36,227 bases of DNA from Pseudomonadota bacterium (lineage in GTDB: Bacteria > Pseudomonadota > Gammaproteobacteria > Burkholderiales > SG8-39): contig JAKALD010000004.1 in NCBI GenBank assembly GCA_021813275.1, positions 1 to 36,227 of the forward strand. Reading direction: 5' to 3'. The notes beneath the pieces are model-generated. The model was not told where the DNA came from. It saw nothing but the letters and a program-made list of their open reading frames with translations, and made no database searches. The first letter of the stretch is position 1, and every line of letters begins with the position of its first letter. The position numbers and the translations under genes were made by a program. Below are positions 9,050 to 19,027 of this stretch, in pieces.

Positions 9050-10278
9050 AAGCCGAAGCGCTGCGCATCGACGCCGATCGCCTGCTCGCGCGGCTCGGCA
9101 CGCTCGCCGAGATCGGCGCGATCGAGGGCGGCGGCTGCTGCCGCCTGGCGCTCACCGACGAAGACCGCGCCGGGCGCGACCTGGTCGTGCGCTGGATGCG
9201 CGAGCTCGGGCTCGAGGTCTCGATCGACCCGATCGGCAACATCTTCGGCTGCCGCGCCGGAACCGAGGCGGCGGCACCGGTCATGGCCGGCTCGCACATC
9301 GACACCGTGCGCACCGGCGGGCGCTACGACGGCAACCTGGGCGTGCTCGGCGCGCTCGAGGCGATCGCCACGCTCAACGCCGCCGGAGTGCGCACGCGCC
9401 GGCCCCTGGTGGTCGCGGTGTTCACGGACGAAGAGGGCGCGCGGTTTGCGCCGGACATGCTCGGCTCGCTGGTGTACGTAAGTGGCCTGCAACTGGAGGA
9501 GGCACTTGCCACCGTCGGGATCGACGGCGCGGTGCTCGGCGATGAGCTCAGGCGTATCGGCTACGCGGGAGCCGCTCCGCTCGGCATTCACCGGCCGCAT
9601 GCCTACCTCGAGCTGCACATCGAGCAGGGGCCGGTGCTCGACGCCGAGGGCGTCACGATCGGCGCGGTCGAGAATCTGCAGGGCATCTCCTGGCAGAAGA
9701 TCGCGATCACCGGGCAGTCGAACCATGCCGGCACCACGCCGATGCGCCTGCGCCACGACGCCGGCTACGGCGCCGCCGCGGTCGGAAATTTCCTGCGCCA
9801 GCTCGCGCGCGAGCTCGGCGGCGACCAGGTCTGCACCATGGGGCGCGTCGCGCTGCACCCGAACCTGATCAACGTAATCGCCGCGCGCGCCACGGTGTGC
9901 GCCGACCTGCGCAACACCGACGAGGCGCGGCTGCGCGAGGCCGAGCGCCGGCTCGCCGCATTCCTCGAGGAGCTGGCGCGCGCCGAGGGCCTGCGAATCA
10001 CGAGCAGGCCGCTCGCCCGCTTCGAGCCGGTGCGCTTCGACCCGGGGCTAGTGCAGCTCGTCGAACGCACTGCGGCGCGCCTGGGGTATACGCACCGGCG
10101 CATGACCTCGGGGGCCGGGCACGACGCGCAGATGCTCGCGCGCATCTGCGCCGCGGCGATGGTGTTCGTGCCGAGCGTGCGCGGGATCAGCCACAATCCG
10201 GCCGAGCACACCGAGACGGCCGACCTGGCCGCGGGCGCAAACGTTCTCCTGCACAGCCTGATGGAGCTTGCCGCATGA
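9046..10278 (+). CDS. M20-family Zn-dependent hydrolase: N-carbamoyl-L-amino acid hydrolase / beta-ureidopropionase / allantoate amidohydrolase type
   Basis: This 410-residue enzyme belongs to the AllC/AmaB/HyuC branch of the M20 metallopeptidase superfamily. Metal ligands are visible: H84 in GSHIDTV, D95 in GGRYDG, E129-E130 in FTDEEGARF, H191 in LELHIEQGP and the late His of GISHNPAEHT. SNHAGTTPM (H226) is the substrate-side His typical of amidohydrolases acting on ureido groups. Family members cleave N-carbamoyl amino acids, N-carbamoyl-beta-alanine or allantoate, releasing CO2 and ammonia; sequence alone does not decide which. AllC is less likely because no purine genes are near. It overlaps both neighbours by 4 bases. 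Residual uncertainty concerns substrate, not fold. Confidence 0.85.
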   Translation: MKAEALRIDADRLLARLGTLAEIGAIEGGGCCRLALTDEDRAGRDLVVRWMRELGLEVSIDPIGNIFGCRAGTEAAAPVMAGSHIDTVRTGGRYDGNLGVLGALEAIATLNAAGVRTRRPLVVAVFTDEEGARFAPDMLGSLVYVSGLQLEEALATVGIDGAVLGDELRRIGYAGAAPLGIHRPHAYLELHIEQGPVLDAEGVTIGAVENLQGISWQKIAITGQSNHAGTTPMRLRHDAGYGAAAVGNFLRQLARELGGDQVCTMGRVALHPNLINVIAARATVCADLRNTDEARLREAERRLAAFLEELARAEGLRITSRPLARFEPVRFDPGLVQLVERTAARLGYTHRRMTSGAGHDAQMLARICAAAMVFVPSVRGISHNPAEHTETADLAAGANVLLHSLMELAA

Positions 10279-11216
10279 CGCGCATCGTCACCGTGGGCGC
10301 GGCGCAGCTCGGCCCGATCGCGAGGCGCGAATCGCGCCGGCAGGTGGTCGCGAGGCTCGTCGAGCTGATGCGCCGCGCAAGATCGCACGGCTGCGACCTG
10401 GTGGTCTACCCCGAGCTCGCGCTCACGACGTTCTTTCCGCGCTGGTACTTCGAGGACCAGGCCGAGATCGACGCCTGGTTCGAGCGCGAGATGCCGGGGC
10501 CGGAGACGCAGCCGATTTTCGACGAGGCGCGCAAGCTCGGCGTCGGCTTCTACCTCGGCTACGCCGAGCTGGCCGAGGAGCAGGGGCGCACGCGCCGCTT
10601 CAACACCTCGATCCTCGTCGACAGGAACGCCGCGATCGTCGGCAAGTACAGGAAGGTCCACCTGCCGGGCCATGCCGAGCACGAGCCGTGGCGCCGCTTC
10701 CAGCACCTGGAGAAGCGCTACTTCGAGACCGGCAACTTGGGCTTCCCGGTGTTCCGCGCATTCGGCGGCATCATGGGGATGTGCATCTGCAACGACCGCA
10801 GGTGGCCGGAGACCTATCGGGTGATGGGCCTGCAGGGTGTCGAGATGGTGCTGCTCGGCTACAACACCCCGGTGCACAATCCGCCCGCGCCGGAGCACGA
10901 CAACCTGTCCAACTTCCACAACTGCCTGGTGATGCAGGCCGGGGCTTACCAGAACGGCACCTGGGTGGTCGGCGTGGCCAAGGCCGGCTGCGAGGAGGGG
11001 GTCGACCAGATCGGCAACTCGATGATCGTCGCGCCCTCCGGGGAAATCGTCGCCGCCTGCTCGACGCTCGGCGACGAGCTCGCGATCGCGCGCTGCGATC
11101 TCGATCTCACGCGCTCCTACAAGAGCACGGTGTTCGACTTCGCGCGCCACCGCGAACCGCAGCACTACGCGCTGATCGTCGAGCGCAAGGGCGCAGTGCC
11201 TCCGCCCGAGCGCTAG
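10275..11216 (+). CDS. N-carbamoyl-D-amino acid hydrolase (nitrilase fold)
   Basis: This 313-residue protein closely follows remembered Agrobacterium D-carbamoylases over its whole length: GPIAR near the start, PELALTTFFPRW, EMPGP, RRFNTSILVD, IVGKYRKVHLPGH, FQHLEKRYFE, ICNDRRWPE, GYNTP-HNPP and HREPQHY. The triad is at the same numbers as in that enzyme: E47, K127 and C172. The family hydrolyses N-carbamoyl-D-amino acids to the free D-amino acid, CO2 and ammonia in the cytoplasm, and is usually found with a hydantoinase. None is in this window. It is the last gene of the operon (ATGA overlap with the M20 gene) and ends 15 bases from the convergent corA. Confidence 0.9.
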   Translation: MTRIVTVGAAQLGPIARRESRRQVVARLVELMRRARSHGCDLVVYPELALTTFFPRWYFEDQAEIDAWFEREMPGPETQPIFDEARKLGVGFYLGYAELAEEQGRTRRFNTSILVDRNAAIVGKYRKVHLPGHAEHEPWRRFQHLEKRYFETGNLGFPVFRAFGGIMGMCICNDRRWPETYRVMGLQGVEMVLLGYNTPVHNPPAPEHDNLSNFHNCLVMQAGAYQNGTWVVGVAKAGCEEGVDQIGNSMIVAPSGEIVAACSTLGDELAIARCDLDLTRSYKSTVFDFARHREPQHYALIVERKGAVPPPER

Positions 11217-11231
11217 GCGGGAAAGCGCTCC

Positions 11232-12197
11232 CTACAGCCACCCCGCGCGGCGGAAGCGCCGGAACAGCCAGAAATCGATGCTTGCCATGACGGCGAGCGC
11301 GAGGGGATAGCCGAAGGGCAGCTCGAGCTCGGGCATCGACCTGAAGTTCATGCCGTAGATGCCCGCGATCAGGGTCGGAACGGCGACGAGCGCGGCGTAC
11401 GCCGCGAGCCGCTTCGTGACCTCGTTCTCCTGCAGCGTGATCATCGACAGGTTCACGTTCAGCGCCGTGGTCACCATGTCGCGGATCGAGTCGATGGTGG
11501 AGTTCAGCCGCACGAGGTGGTCGTACACGTCCCGGAAATACTCGCCCATCCCCGCGCACACGGGCGGCACACGGCCGCCGTAGAGCTTGCCGGTCGCCTC
11601 GAGCAGCGGGCCGACGGCGTGCTTGAGCGTCATCAGCTCCTGCTTGAGGCCGTAGAGCGCCTCGACGTTCGCGCGCGCCGACTTGCCGGTGAAGATCTGC
11701 TCGTCGATCGACTCCAGGCGCGTCTCCAGCTGATCGAGCACCGGGAAATAGCGGTCCACCACCGCGTCCATGAGCGCGTAGAGCACGTAGCCCGATCCAC
11801 GCTCGAGCAGCTCGGGCTCGCGCTCGCAGCGCGCGCGCACCTCGGCGAACCCGCGCTCGACGCGGCTCCTCACCGAGAGCACGTAGTTCGCCCCGACGAA
11901 CACGTCGAGCTCGCCCACGTGCAGCGCCTCGCCCGCCGGCTCGACCGCCTGCAGCACCACGAACAGCGAATCGCCGTACTCCTCGATCTTCGGGCGCTGG
12001 TGGCCGTGGCGCGAGTCCTCGACCGCCAGCGCATGCAGGCCGAACTCCCGCTGCATCTCCTCCAGCTCGCCGTCGGCCGGATCGCGCAGCGCCACCCACA
12101 CGAAGCACTCCGGGCGGCTCACATAGGCGCGGATCTCGTGCTTGCCGATCTCGGCGAGCTTCCTGCCCTTCTCGTAGGCGACGCAGTTGACGAGCAT
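11232..12197 (-). CDS. corA: CorA-type magnesium/cobalt transporter
   Basis: This 321-residue inner-membrane channel has a long cytoplasmic N-terminal domain (residues 1-260, with WVALRDP, ALAVEDSRHGHQRPK and YGDSLFVVL) and two C-terminal membrane spans (about 266-281 and 296-313). The universal CorA motif YGMNF lies at residues 281-285 between them. Family members form pentamers that import Mg2+ (also Co2+ or Ni2+) along the membrane potential. The loop after GMN (RSMPELELPF) keeps acidic residues. The start is ATG at 12197. It ends tail-to-tail with the carbamoylase gene and begins 24 bases after the ald stop on the same strand, so it may be co-transcribed with ald. Confidence 0.93.
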   Translation of the reverse strand: MLVNCVAYEKGRKLAEIGKHEIRAYVSRPECFVWVALRDPADGELEEMQREFGLHALAVEDSRHGHQRPKIEEYGDSLFVVLQAVEPAGEALHVGELDVFVGANYVLSVRSRVERGFAEVRARCEREPELLERGSGYVLYALMDAVVDRYFPVLDQLETRLESIDEQIFTGKSARANVEALYGLKQELMTLKHAVGPLLEATGKLYGGRVPPVCAGMGEYFRDVYDHLVRLNSTIDSIRDMVTTALNVNLSMITLQENEVTKRLAAYAALVAVPTLIAGIYGMNFRSMPELELPFGYPLALAVMASIDFWLFRRFRRAGWL

Positions 12198-12221
12198 GGC
12201 GGTTCGCGCGCGGATGATACG

Positions 12222-13343
12222 TCAGGCGCCCGCGAGCGCGGAACCGGGAGCGGTGAAACCGAGGCCGAGCGCCTCGGCCACCGCGCGGTGCGTCACGCGG
12301 CCGCGGTGCACGTTCAGCCCCGCCATCAGGTGGGGGTCGCGCTCGAGCGCGGCGCGCACGCCGTGCTCGGCGAGCGCGAGCACGAAGGGCAGGGTCGCGT
12401 TGTTGAGCGCGAAGGTCGAGGTGTGCGGCACTGCGCCGGGCATGTTCGCCACGCAGTAGTGCACCACGCCATCGACCACGTAGGTCGGCTGCTCGTGCGT
12501 GGTCGGGCGCGAGGTCTCGAAGCAGCCGCCCTGGTCGATCGAGACGTCGACCACGACGGCGCCCGGCTTCATGCGCTTCACCAGCTCGCGGGAGACGAGT
12601 CTCGGCGCCGCGGCGCCGGGGATCAGCACCGCGCCGATCGCGAGGTCCGCGCTCGGCACGTGCTGCTCGATCGCGCTGCGCGTGGCGAGCGAGGTGCGCA
12701 GCGCGTGGCCGAAGCGCTCCGCGAGCGCGCGCAGCCGCCCGAGCTCGTGGCCGAGCACCCACACCTCCGCGCCCAGGCCGAGGGCGACCTCGGCCGCGTG
12801 GCTGCCGACCTTGCCGCCGCCGAGCACCACGACCTTGGCGGGGGCGACGCCGGGCACGCCCCCGAGCAGGATGCCGCGTCCGCCGTGCGGCTTCTCCAGG
12901 TAGTGCGCGCCGACCTGCACCGCCATGCGCCCGGCGACCTCGGACATCGGCGCGAGCAGCGGCAGTCCGCCGCCTGGCGCGGTCACGGTCTCGTAGGCGA
13001 TGCAGGTTGCGCCGCTCGCGACGAGATCCATCGCCTGCTCGCGGTCGGCGGCGAGGTGCAGGTAGGTGAAGAGGGCCTGGCCAGGCCGCAGCTGCCTGCG
13101 CTCGCCGGCCTGCGGCTCCTTCACCTTGACGATCAGCTCGGCGCGCGCCCAGATGGCCGCGGCGTTCGCGGCCACGCTCGCGCCCGCCGCGCGGTACTCC
13201 TCGTCAGGCACACCGATGCCCGCGCCGGCGTCGCGCTCGACGAGCACCTCGTGCCCGTGCGCGACCAGCTCGCGCACGCTCGCCGGCACGAGGCTGACGC
13301 GATGCTCCTGGACCTTGATTTCCTTCGGTACGCCGATCAGCAT
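12222..13343 (-). CDS. ald: Alanine dehydrogenase
   Basis: This 373-residue NAD-dependent enzyme has the usual family length. It interconverts L-alanine and pyruvate plus ammonia. The N-terminus [18 protein letters not shown] is a family hallmark. Substrate-binding R15, the catalytic lysine K75 in VKVKEP and H96 in FTYLHLA are present at the canonical numbers. The Rossmann loop [14 protein letters not shown] lies at about 170-183. [15 protein letters not shown] and NMPGAVP are further signatures. ATG at 13343 is preceded by GGGAGAAG. It diverges from a class I aminotransferase across 87 bases holding back-to-back -10 elements. Pyruvate/alanine chemistry links it loosely to the transaminase and ammonia-lyase upstream. 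Confidence 0.95.
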   Translation of the reverse strand: MLIGVPKEIKVQEHRVSLVPASVRELVAHGHEVLVERDAGAGIGVPDEEYRAAGASVAANAAAIWARAELIVKVKEPQAGERRQLRPGQALFTYLHLAADREQAMDLVASGATCIAYETVTAPGGGLPLLAPMSEVAGRMAVQVGAHYLEKPHGGRGILLGGVPGVAPAKVVVLGGGKVGSHAAEVALGLGAEVWVLGHELGRLRALAERFGHALRTSLATRSAIEQHVPSADLAIGAVLIPGAAAPRLVSRELVKRMKPGAVVVDVSIDQGGCFETSRPTTHEQPTYVVDGVVHYCVANMPGAVPHTSTFALNNATLPFVLALAEHGVRAALERDPHLMAGLNVHRGRVTHRAVAEALGLGFTAPGSALAGA

Positions 13344-13371
13344 GGGCTTCTCCCGCGGCCGCCGACGGGGC

Positions 13372-13409
13372 ATCTTAGCAGCCGAAAGAGCGCCGCCATC
13401 GGCTAAAAT
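13372..13409. promoter_or_regulatory. Divergent promoters of ald and the class I aminotransferase, with an inverted repeat
   Basis: Rightward, TAAAAT (13404-13409) lies 21 bases before the aminotransferase ATG. Leftward, TAAGAT (13377-13372) lies 28 bases before the ald ATG. Between them AGCCGA (13380-13385) and TCGGCT (13399-13404) form a perfect inverted repeat whose right arm touches the rightward -10. This placement suits a shared operator, though no regulator can be named. Confidence 0.5.
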
Positions 13410-13430
13410 CCGCGCTTTTCCTTCACCCGC

Positions 13431-14636
13431 ATGTCCGAGATCAGCCGCCGCGCCCGCGAGCTGGGCACCGAGAACGCCTTCGTTGTCCTGGCCGAGGTGA
13501 ACGCGCTCGTGCGCCAGGGTAAGGACATCGTCTCGTTCTGCATCGGCCAGCCCGACTTCCCGGCGCCGCCGAACGTGCAGGACGCAGGCGTGCGCGCGAT
13601 CCGCGAGGGCAAGCACGGCTACACGCCCTCGGCCGGCATCGACGAGCTGCGCCAGGCGGCCGCGGCATACCTCGCGAAGATGCGCGGCGGGCTGCCGATC
13701 CGCCCCGAGGACGTCGTCGTCGGCGCCGGGGCGAAGCCGTTCATCGCTTACGCGATCCTGTCCACGACCGACCACGGCGCGGGCGACGAGGTGATCTATC
13801 CCAATCCCGGCTTTCCCATCTACGAGTCGCAGATCCTCGCCTGCGGCGCGAAACCCGTGCCGGTGCACCTGCGCGAGGCGCGCGGCTTCTCGTTCGACCC
13901 GGCCGAGCTGGGAAAGCTCATCACGCCGAAGACGAAGCTCGTGATCCTCAATTACCCGCACAACCCGACCGGCGGGCTGCTCTCGCGCGCCGAGCTCGAG
14001 GCGATCGCCGCGATCCTCGAGCGCCACCCGCAGGTCTGGGTGTACGCCGACGAGATCTACGGCCGGCTCGCGTACGCGGGCGAGTTCTTCTCGATCGCCC
14101 AGGTTCCGGGCATGTACGAGCGCACCATCATCTCGGACGGTGCCTCCAAGACCTGGGCGATGACCGGCTGGCGCATCGGCTTCACGTCGAACCCGGCGCT
14201 CGCGCCGGTGTTTACGCGCTGGATCACGAACACCGACTCGTGCGCCTCGCAGATCTCGCAGTGGGCGGCCCTCGCCGCGATCACCGGTCCGCAGGACGCG
14301 GCCGAGGCGATGCGCGCGAGCTTCCTCGAGAGGCGCGACCTGATCGTGGGCCTGCTCGACGACGTGCCGGGCGTGAGCTGCCAGGTGCCGGGCGGCGCCT
14401 TCTACGTCTGGCCGAACGTCACCGAGGCCTGCCGCAGGGTGGGCGCGGCCGACTCGGAGGCATTCAGGAAGCGGCTCCTGCACGAGGCCGGGGTCGCGGT
14501 GCTCGCCGACATCCACTTCGGCGCGCGCGTGCCGGGCGAAGGCCAGCACCTGCGCTTTTCCTACGCGGCCTCGAAGGACGTGATCGAGCGCGGCGTCGCG
14601 CGCATGGCCGCTTTCATCCGCAAGGGGACCCGGTGA
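13431..14636 (+). CDS. PLP-dependent class I aminotransferase (aspartate/alanine aminotransferase family)
   Basis: This 401-residue fold-type I aminotransferase has an N-terminal FCIGQPDFPAPPNV and GYTPSAGIDELR, then VGAGAKPFIAYAI, NPGFPIYES, LNYPHNPTGG with the substrate/PLP Asn, YADEIYGRL with the PLP-ring Asp, and SDGASKTWAMTGWRIG with the Schiff-base lysine K240. The late Arg in LRFSYA binds the substrate carboxylate. It transfers an amino group between an amino acid and a 2-oxo acid; which amino acid cannot be read. The start is ATG at 13431, 21 bases after a TAAAAT hexamer. Its TGA overlaps the GTG of the Nudix gene, so the Nudix hydrolase and mnmA are probably in the same transcript. 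Confidence 0.9.
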   Translation: MSEISRRARELGTENAFVVLAEVNALVRQGKDIVSFCIGQPDFPAPPNVQDAGVRAIREGKHGYTPSAGIDELRQAAAAYLAKMRGGLPIRPEDVVVGAGAKPFIAYAILSTTDHGAGDEVIYPNPGFPIYESQILACGAKPVPVHLREARGFSFDPAELGKLITPKTKLVILNYPHNPTGGLLSRAELEAIAAILERHPQVWVYADEIYGRLAYAGEFFSIAQVPGMYERTIISDGASKTWAMTGWRIGFTSNPALAPVFTRWITNTDSCASQISQWAALAAITGPQDAAEAMRASFLERRDLIVGLLDDVPGVSCQVPGGAFYVWPNVTEACRRVGAADSEAFRKRLLHEAGVAVLADIHFGARVPGEGQHLRFSYAASKDVIERGVARMAAFIRKGTR

Positions 14637-15088
14637 GCGAAGTCTGGCGGCCGAGCGTCACGGTCGCGGCGCTCATCGAGCGCGACGGGCGCTTCCTCCT
14701 CGTCGAGGAGATGGCCCACGGCCGGCTGGTGCTCAACCAGCCCGCAGGCCACCTCGACCCGGGCGAGTCGTTGGTGGCGGCCTGCGCGCGCGAAGCGCTC
14801 GAGGAGACCGCGCATCGCTTCGCGCCGAGCGCGCTCGTCGGCATCTACCGCTGGCATTTCGCGCCCGAGGACGTCACGTTCCTGCGCTTCGCGTTCTGCG
14901 GCCGCCTCGAGGGGGTCGACGAGGGCCGGGCGCTCGACAGGGAGATCGTGCGCCTGCACTGGCTCACGCGCGAGGAGCTCGCCGCGCGCCGCGCGCAGCA
15001 CCGCTCGCCGCTGGTGATGCGCTGCGTTGAGGACTACCTCGCCGGGCGGCGCTTCCCGCTCGAAGTGCTGTCGCGCGAGTTCGCCTGA
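14633..15088 (+). CDS. Nudix hydrolase, NudJ-like (phosphatase NudJ type)
   Basis: This 151-residue protein has a Nudix box from G39 to A60: G39, E45, R53-E54 and E57-E58 occupy the metal-binding positions of GX5EX7REUXEEXGU. The terminal Gly is Ala here, which I recall as common in betaproteobacterial members reading EETAx. [16 protein letters not shown] and [14 protein letters not shown] resemble NudJ, which releases phosphate from nucleoside di- and triphosphates and HMP-PP. GTG at 14633 was chosen because it overlaps the upstream stop (GTGA) and gives the right N-terminus; no ATG fits. In betaproteobacteria this gene often precedes mnmA, as here, 5 bases away. Confidence 0.85.
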   Translation: MSEVWRPSVTVAALIERDGRFLLVEEMAHGRLVLNQPAGHLDPGESLVAACAREALEETAHRFAPSALVGIYRWHFAPEDVTFLRFAFCGRLEGVDEGRALDREIVRLHWLTREELAARRAQHRSPLVMRCVEDYLAGRRFPLEVLSREFA

Positions 15089-15093
15089 GCGCC

Positions 15094-16167
15094 ATGGCCG
15101 AGCGCGTGATCGTCGGCATGTCGGGCGGCGTGGACTCCTCGGTGGCGGCGCTGCTGCTCAAGCGCGCCGGCTACGAGGTCGTCGGCCTGTTCATGAAGAA
15201 CTGGGAGGACGACGACGACGCCGAGCACTGCTCGACGCGCCAGGACCTGGTGGACGCGGCCGCCGCGGCGGAGGTGATCGGCATCGAGCTCGAGGCGGTG
15301 AACTTCGCCGCCGAGTACAAGGACCGGGTGTTCGCCGAGTTCCTGCGCGAGTACGCGGCGGGGCGCACCCCGAACCCCGACGTGCTGTGCAACGCCGAGA
15401 TCAAGTTCAAGGCCTTCCTCGATCACGCCATGCGCCTGGGCGGATCGAAGATCGCCACCGGCCACTACGCGCGCCTCGGCGAGCGCGCCGGGCGCATCGA
15501 GCTGCTGCGCGGCGCGGACGCGGCCAAGGACCAGAGCTACTTCCTGCACCGGCTCACGCAGGCGCAGCTCGCGCGCGTGCTCTTTCCCGTGGGGCACCTG
15601 AAGAAGAGCGAGGTGCGGCGCATCGCGCGCGAGGCGGGGCTGCCGAACCACGCCAAGAAGGATTCGACCGGCATCTGCTTCATCGGCGAGCGGCCGTTCC
15701 GCGAGTTCCTCAACCGCTACCTGCCGCGCAGGCCGGGCCCGATCGTGACGCCCGCGGGCGAGCGCGTCGGCGAGCACATCGGGCTCGCCTTCTACACCAT
15801 CGGGCAGAGAAAGGGCATCGGCCTCGGCGGCAGCCGCGAGGGCTCGGGCGAGGCGTGGTACGTCGCGAAGAAGGACCCTGCGAGCAACACGCTCACCGTG
15901 GTCCAGGGCCACGACCATCCGCTGCTCATGAGCCGCTCGCTCGAGGCGCTCGAGGCGAGCTGGGTGGCGGGCGATGCGCCGCCGCGCCCCTCGCGCCACG
16001 GCGCGAAGACGCGCTACCGGCAGGCGGACGCCGCGTGCACGCTGACGCGCGCTGCCGACGGCGGAATCTCGATCGAGTTCGACCAGCCGCAATGGGCGGT
16101 CACGGCGGGCCAGTCGGTCGTCCTCTACGACGGCGAAGCGTGTCTGGGCGGCGCGATCATCGCCTGA
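15094..16167 (+). CDS. mnmA: tRNA-specific 2-thiouridylase MnmA
   Basis: This 357-residue enzyme makes the 2-thio group of uridine 34 in tRNA-Lys, -Glu and -Gln, using ATP and sulfur relayed by Tus/IscS-type proteins. The PP-loop SGGVDSS is at residues 10-16. [10 protein letters not shown] is a family signature. The catalytic cysteines are C99 in [11 protein letters not shown] and C195 in STGICFIGE, matching the positions of the E. coli pair closely. [14 protein letters not shown] and [14 protein letters not shown] are further signatures. ATG at 15094 lies 5 bases after the Nudix stop. The 3' end overlaps the proposed GTG start of the following hydrolase by 28 bases. Confidence 0.96.
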   Translation: MAERVIVGMSGGVDSSVAALLLKRAGYEVVGLFMKNWEDDDDAEHCSTRQDLVDAAAAAEVIGIELEAVNFAAEYKDRVFAEFLREYAAGRTPNPDVLCNAEIKFKAFLDHAMRLGGSKIATGHYARLGERAGRIELLRGADAAKDQSYFLHRLTQAQLARVLFPVGHLKKSEVRRIAREAGLPNHAKKDSTGICFIGERPFREFLNRYLPRRPGPIVTPAGERVGEHIGLAFYTIGQRKGIGLGGSREGSGEAWYVAKKDPASNTLTVVQGHDHPLLMSRSLEALEASWVAGDAPPRPSRHGAKTRYRQADAACTLTRAADGGISIEFDQPQWAVTAGQSVVLYDGEACLGGAIIA

Positions 16168-16919
16168 GCGCGCGCGCCCGCCTCGCCTGCTGGGGCGCGG
16201 CGCTTGCGTTCGCGGCGGCCGGCAGCGCCGCGGCCGCGCCGCTCCAGGTCACGCACGAGGTCTACGGAGGCAGCGCCGCGCCGATACCGGTGACCGCGTA
16301 CCGCGGCGGCGGCCCCGGCCTGCACCCGGCGATCTTCCTGCTCTACGGCGCGCGCGGCCTGGAGCTCGGCGGCGCGATGTACGACGCCTACGCGCGCGCG
16401 CTCGCGGCCGCCGGCGACAACGTCTACGTGGTCGACTACTACGCCCGCACGAAGGTCGTGCCGAAGACGCCGCAGGAGCGCCGCGCGGCGTTCAACGCCG
16501 ACCTCGCGGGATGGGTGAAGGCCGTGGAGCAGGTGATCTCGGCGGTGTCCGACGAGCCGGGCGTGGACGCCTCGCGCCTCGGGCTGCTCGGCTTCTCGCA
16601 GGGCGCCTACCTCGCGATCGCGGTCGCGGCCGACGACCCGGACATCGGCGCGGTGGTCGAGTTCTACGGCGGCATTCCGCCGTCGCTGCGCGGCCACCTC
16701 GTTCGGTTACCGTCGACGCTGATCCTGCACGGCGCTGCGGACAAGGTCGTTCCGGTGCGCGAGGCGCATCGGCTCGCCGACGCGCTGAGCGCCTCGGGCT
16801 CGCGCTACGACATCGTGATCTACCCGCACGCGGGGCACGGCTTCAACGCGCGGCTCGACAGCAAAGCCGGGCGCGACGCCCTGCGGCGCACGCTGCGCTT
16901 TTTCAGGGACAACCTGTAA
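16140..16919 (+). CDS. Secreted dienelactone-hydrolase-family alpha/beta hydrolase
   Basis: This protein is about 259 residues if it starts at GTG 16140. The N-terminus is basic ([11 protein letters not shown]) followed by [18 protein letters not shown], a signal peptide with likely cleavage near AAAAP, so the product is probably periplasmic. The triad is visible: Ser153 in GFSQG, Asp201 in GAADKVVP and His233 in HAGHGF. Dienelactone hydrolases have a Cys nucleophile; here it is Ser, so this is an esterase- or carboxylesterase-like member of unknown substrate. There is no ATG near; a CTG at 16164 that would overlap the mnmA stop is the alternative start. It reads with mnmA and ends 5 bases before the convergent GST gene. 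Confidence 0.75.
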   Translation: MSGRRDHRLSARARLACWGAALAFAAAGSAAAAPLQVTHEVYGGSAAPIPVTAYRGGGPGLHPAIFLLYGARGLELGGAMYDAYARALAAAGDNVYVVDYYARTKVVPKTPQERRAAFNADLAGWVKAVEQVISAVSDEPGVDASRLGLLGFSQGAYLAIAVAADDPDIGAVVEFYGGIPPSLRGHLVRLPSTLILHGAADKVVPVREAHRLADALSASGSRYDIVIYPHAGHGFNARLDSKAGRDALRRTLRFFRDNL

Positions 16920-16924
16920 GGAAT

Positions 16925-17533
16925 CTAGCGCGGGGCGGTGTCGGCGAACGCCGGCCGCTCGGACAGCCTGTCGTAATAGCGCGCGAGGCTGGCGTGGCGC
17001 TCGCGCCAGTCGACGCCGCCGGGCTTGCGGAACTCGAGCCAGCCCAGGCAGCTGCCCACCGCGATGTCGGCGAGCGTGTAGCGATCGCCGTGGCACCAGT
17101 TGCGCTCGGCGAGCTCGCCCGCGATCTGCGCCAGGCCGCGGTTCAGCTTGCCGAGCTGTCTTTCGACCCAGGCCGCGCTCTGCTCCTTCTTCGCGCGCGC
17201 GAGCTCCTGGCGCACGAGGAGCGCGGCGTCGAGCAGCCCGTCGGCGAGCGCCTCCCAGCGGCGCACCGCGACGCGCTCGCGGTTTTCCTCCGGGATCAGG
17301 CGGCCGATCGGCGACACGTTGTCGAGGAACTCGACGATGACGCGCGAGTCGTAGAGCGCCGTGCCGTCGTCCAGGACGAGCGTGGGAATCTTGCCGAGGG
17401 GGTTGAAGCCGGCGACCGCGCTGTCCTCGCGCGAGAGATCCACCAGCTCGACGTCGCAGTCGATGCGCTTCTCGGCGAGCACGATGCGCACCTTGCGGGT
17501 GTACGGGCTGGTGAGCGAGGCGAGGAGCTTCAT
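16925..17533 (-). CDS. Glutathione S-transferase, YibF-like
   Basis: This 202-residue protein has an N-terminal thioredoxin-fold domain: MKLLASLTSPYTRKVRI, with the Ser/Thr-Pro-Tyr glutathione site, NPLGKIPTLVLDDG with the cis-Pro, and LYDSRVIVEFLD with the glutathione-contacting DSR. The alpha-helical C-terminal domain carries RRWEALADGLLDAALL and YTLADIAVGSCLGWLEFR. Both domains follow E. coli YibF closely. Its substrate is unknown. The ATG at 17533 is preceded by a perfect TATAAT on the minus strand (17566-17561) giving a leader of about 20 bases. It diverges from purB. Confidence 0.9.
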   Translation of the reverse strand: MKLLASLTSPYTRKVRIVLAEKRIDCDVELVDLSREDSAVAGFNPLGKIPTLVLDDGTALYDSRVIVEFLDNVSPIGRLIPEENRERVAVRRWEALADGLLDAALLVRQELARAKKEQSAAWVERQLGKLNRGLAQIAGELAERNWCHGDRYTLADIAVGSCLGWLEFRKPGGVDWRERHASLARYYDRLSERPAFADTAPR

Positions 17534-17560
17534 GCGGCGACGTGCAACGACGGGACACGG

Positions 17561-17566
17561 ATTATA
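17561..17566 (-). promoter_or_regulatory. -10 element of the GST gene
   Basis: A perfect TATAAT on the minus strand (ATTATA on the plus strand) sits 28 bases upstream of the GST start codon in otherwise GC-rich DNA. No good -35 hexamer is seen 16-18 bases further upstream. Confidence 0.55.
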
Positions 17567-17599
17567 CAGCGCGTCATGAGCGCGGCGCGGCGGCCGACT

Positions 17600-18999
<1,400 letters not shown>

Positions 19000-19027
19000 T
19001 CCGCGCCCGCCCCGGCGGCTGACGGAG

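Noticed and set aside
9046-10278. Allantoate amidohydrolase (AllC) as the specific name for the M20 enzyme.
   Set aside because: The fold and ligands fit, but no purine or allantoin genes are nearby; the context favours N-carbamoyl amino acids, so only the family is stated.
11217-11233. Short hairpin GGGA-AAGCGC-TCCC between the convergent carbamoylase and corA genes as a bidirectional terminator.
   Set aside because: A stem of only four pairs and no T-run on either side.
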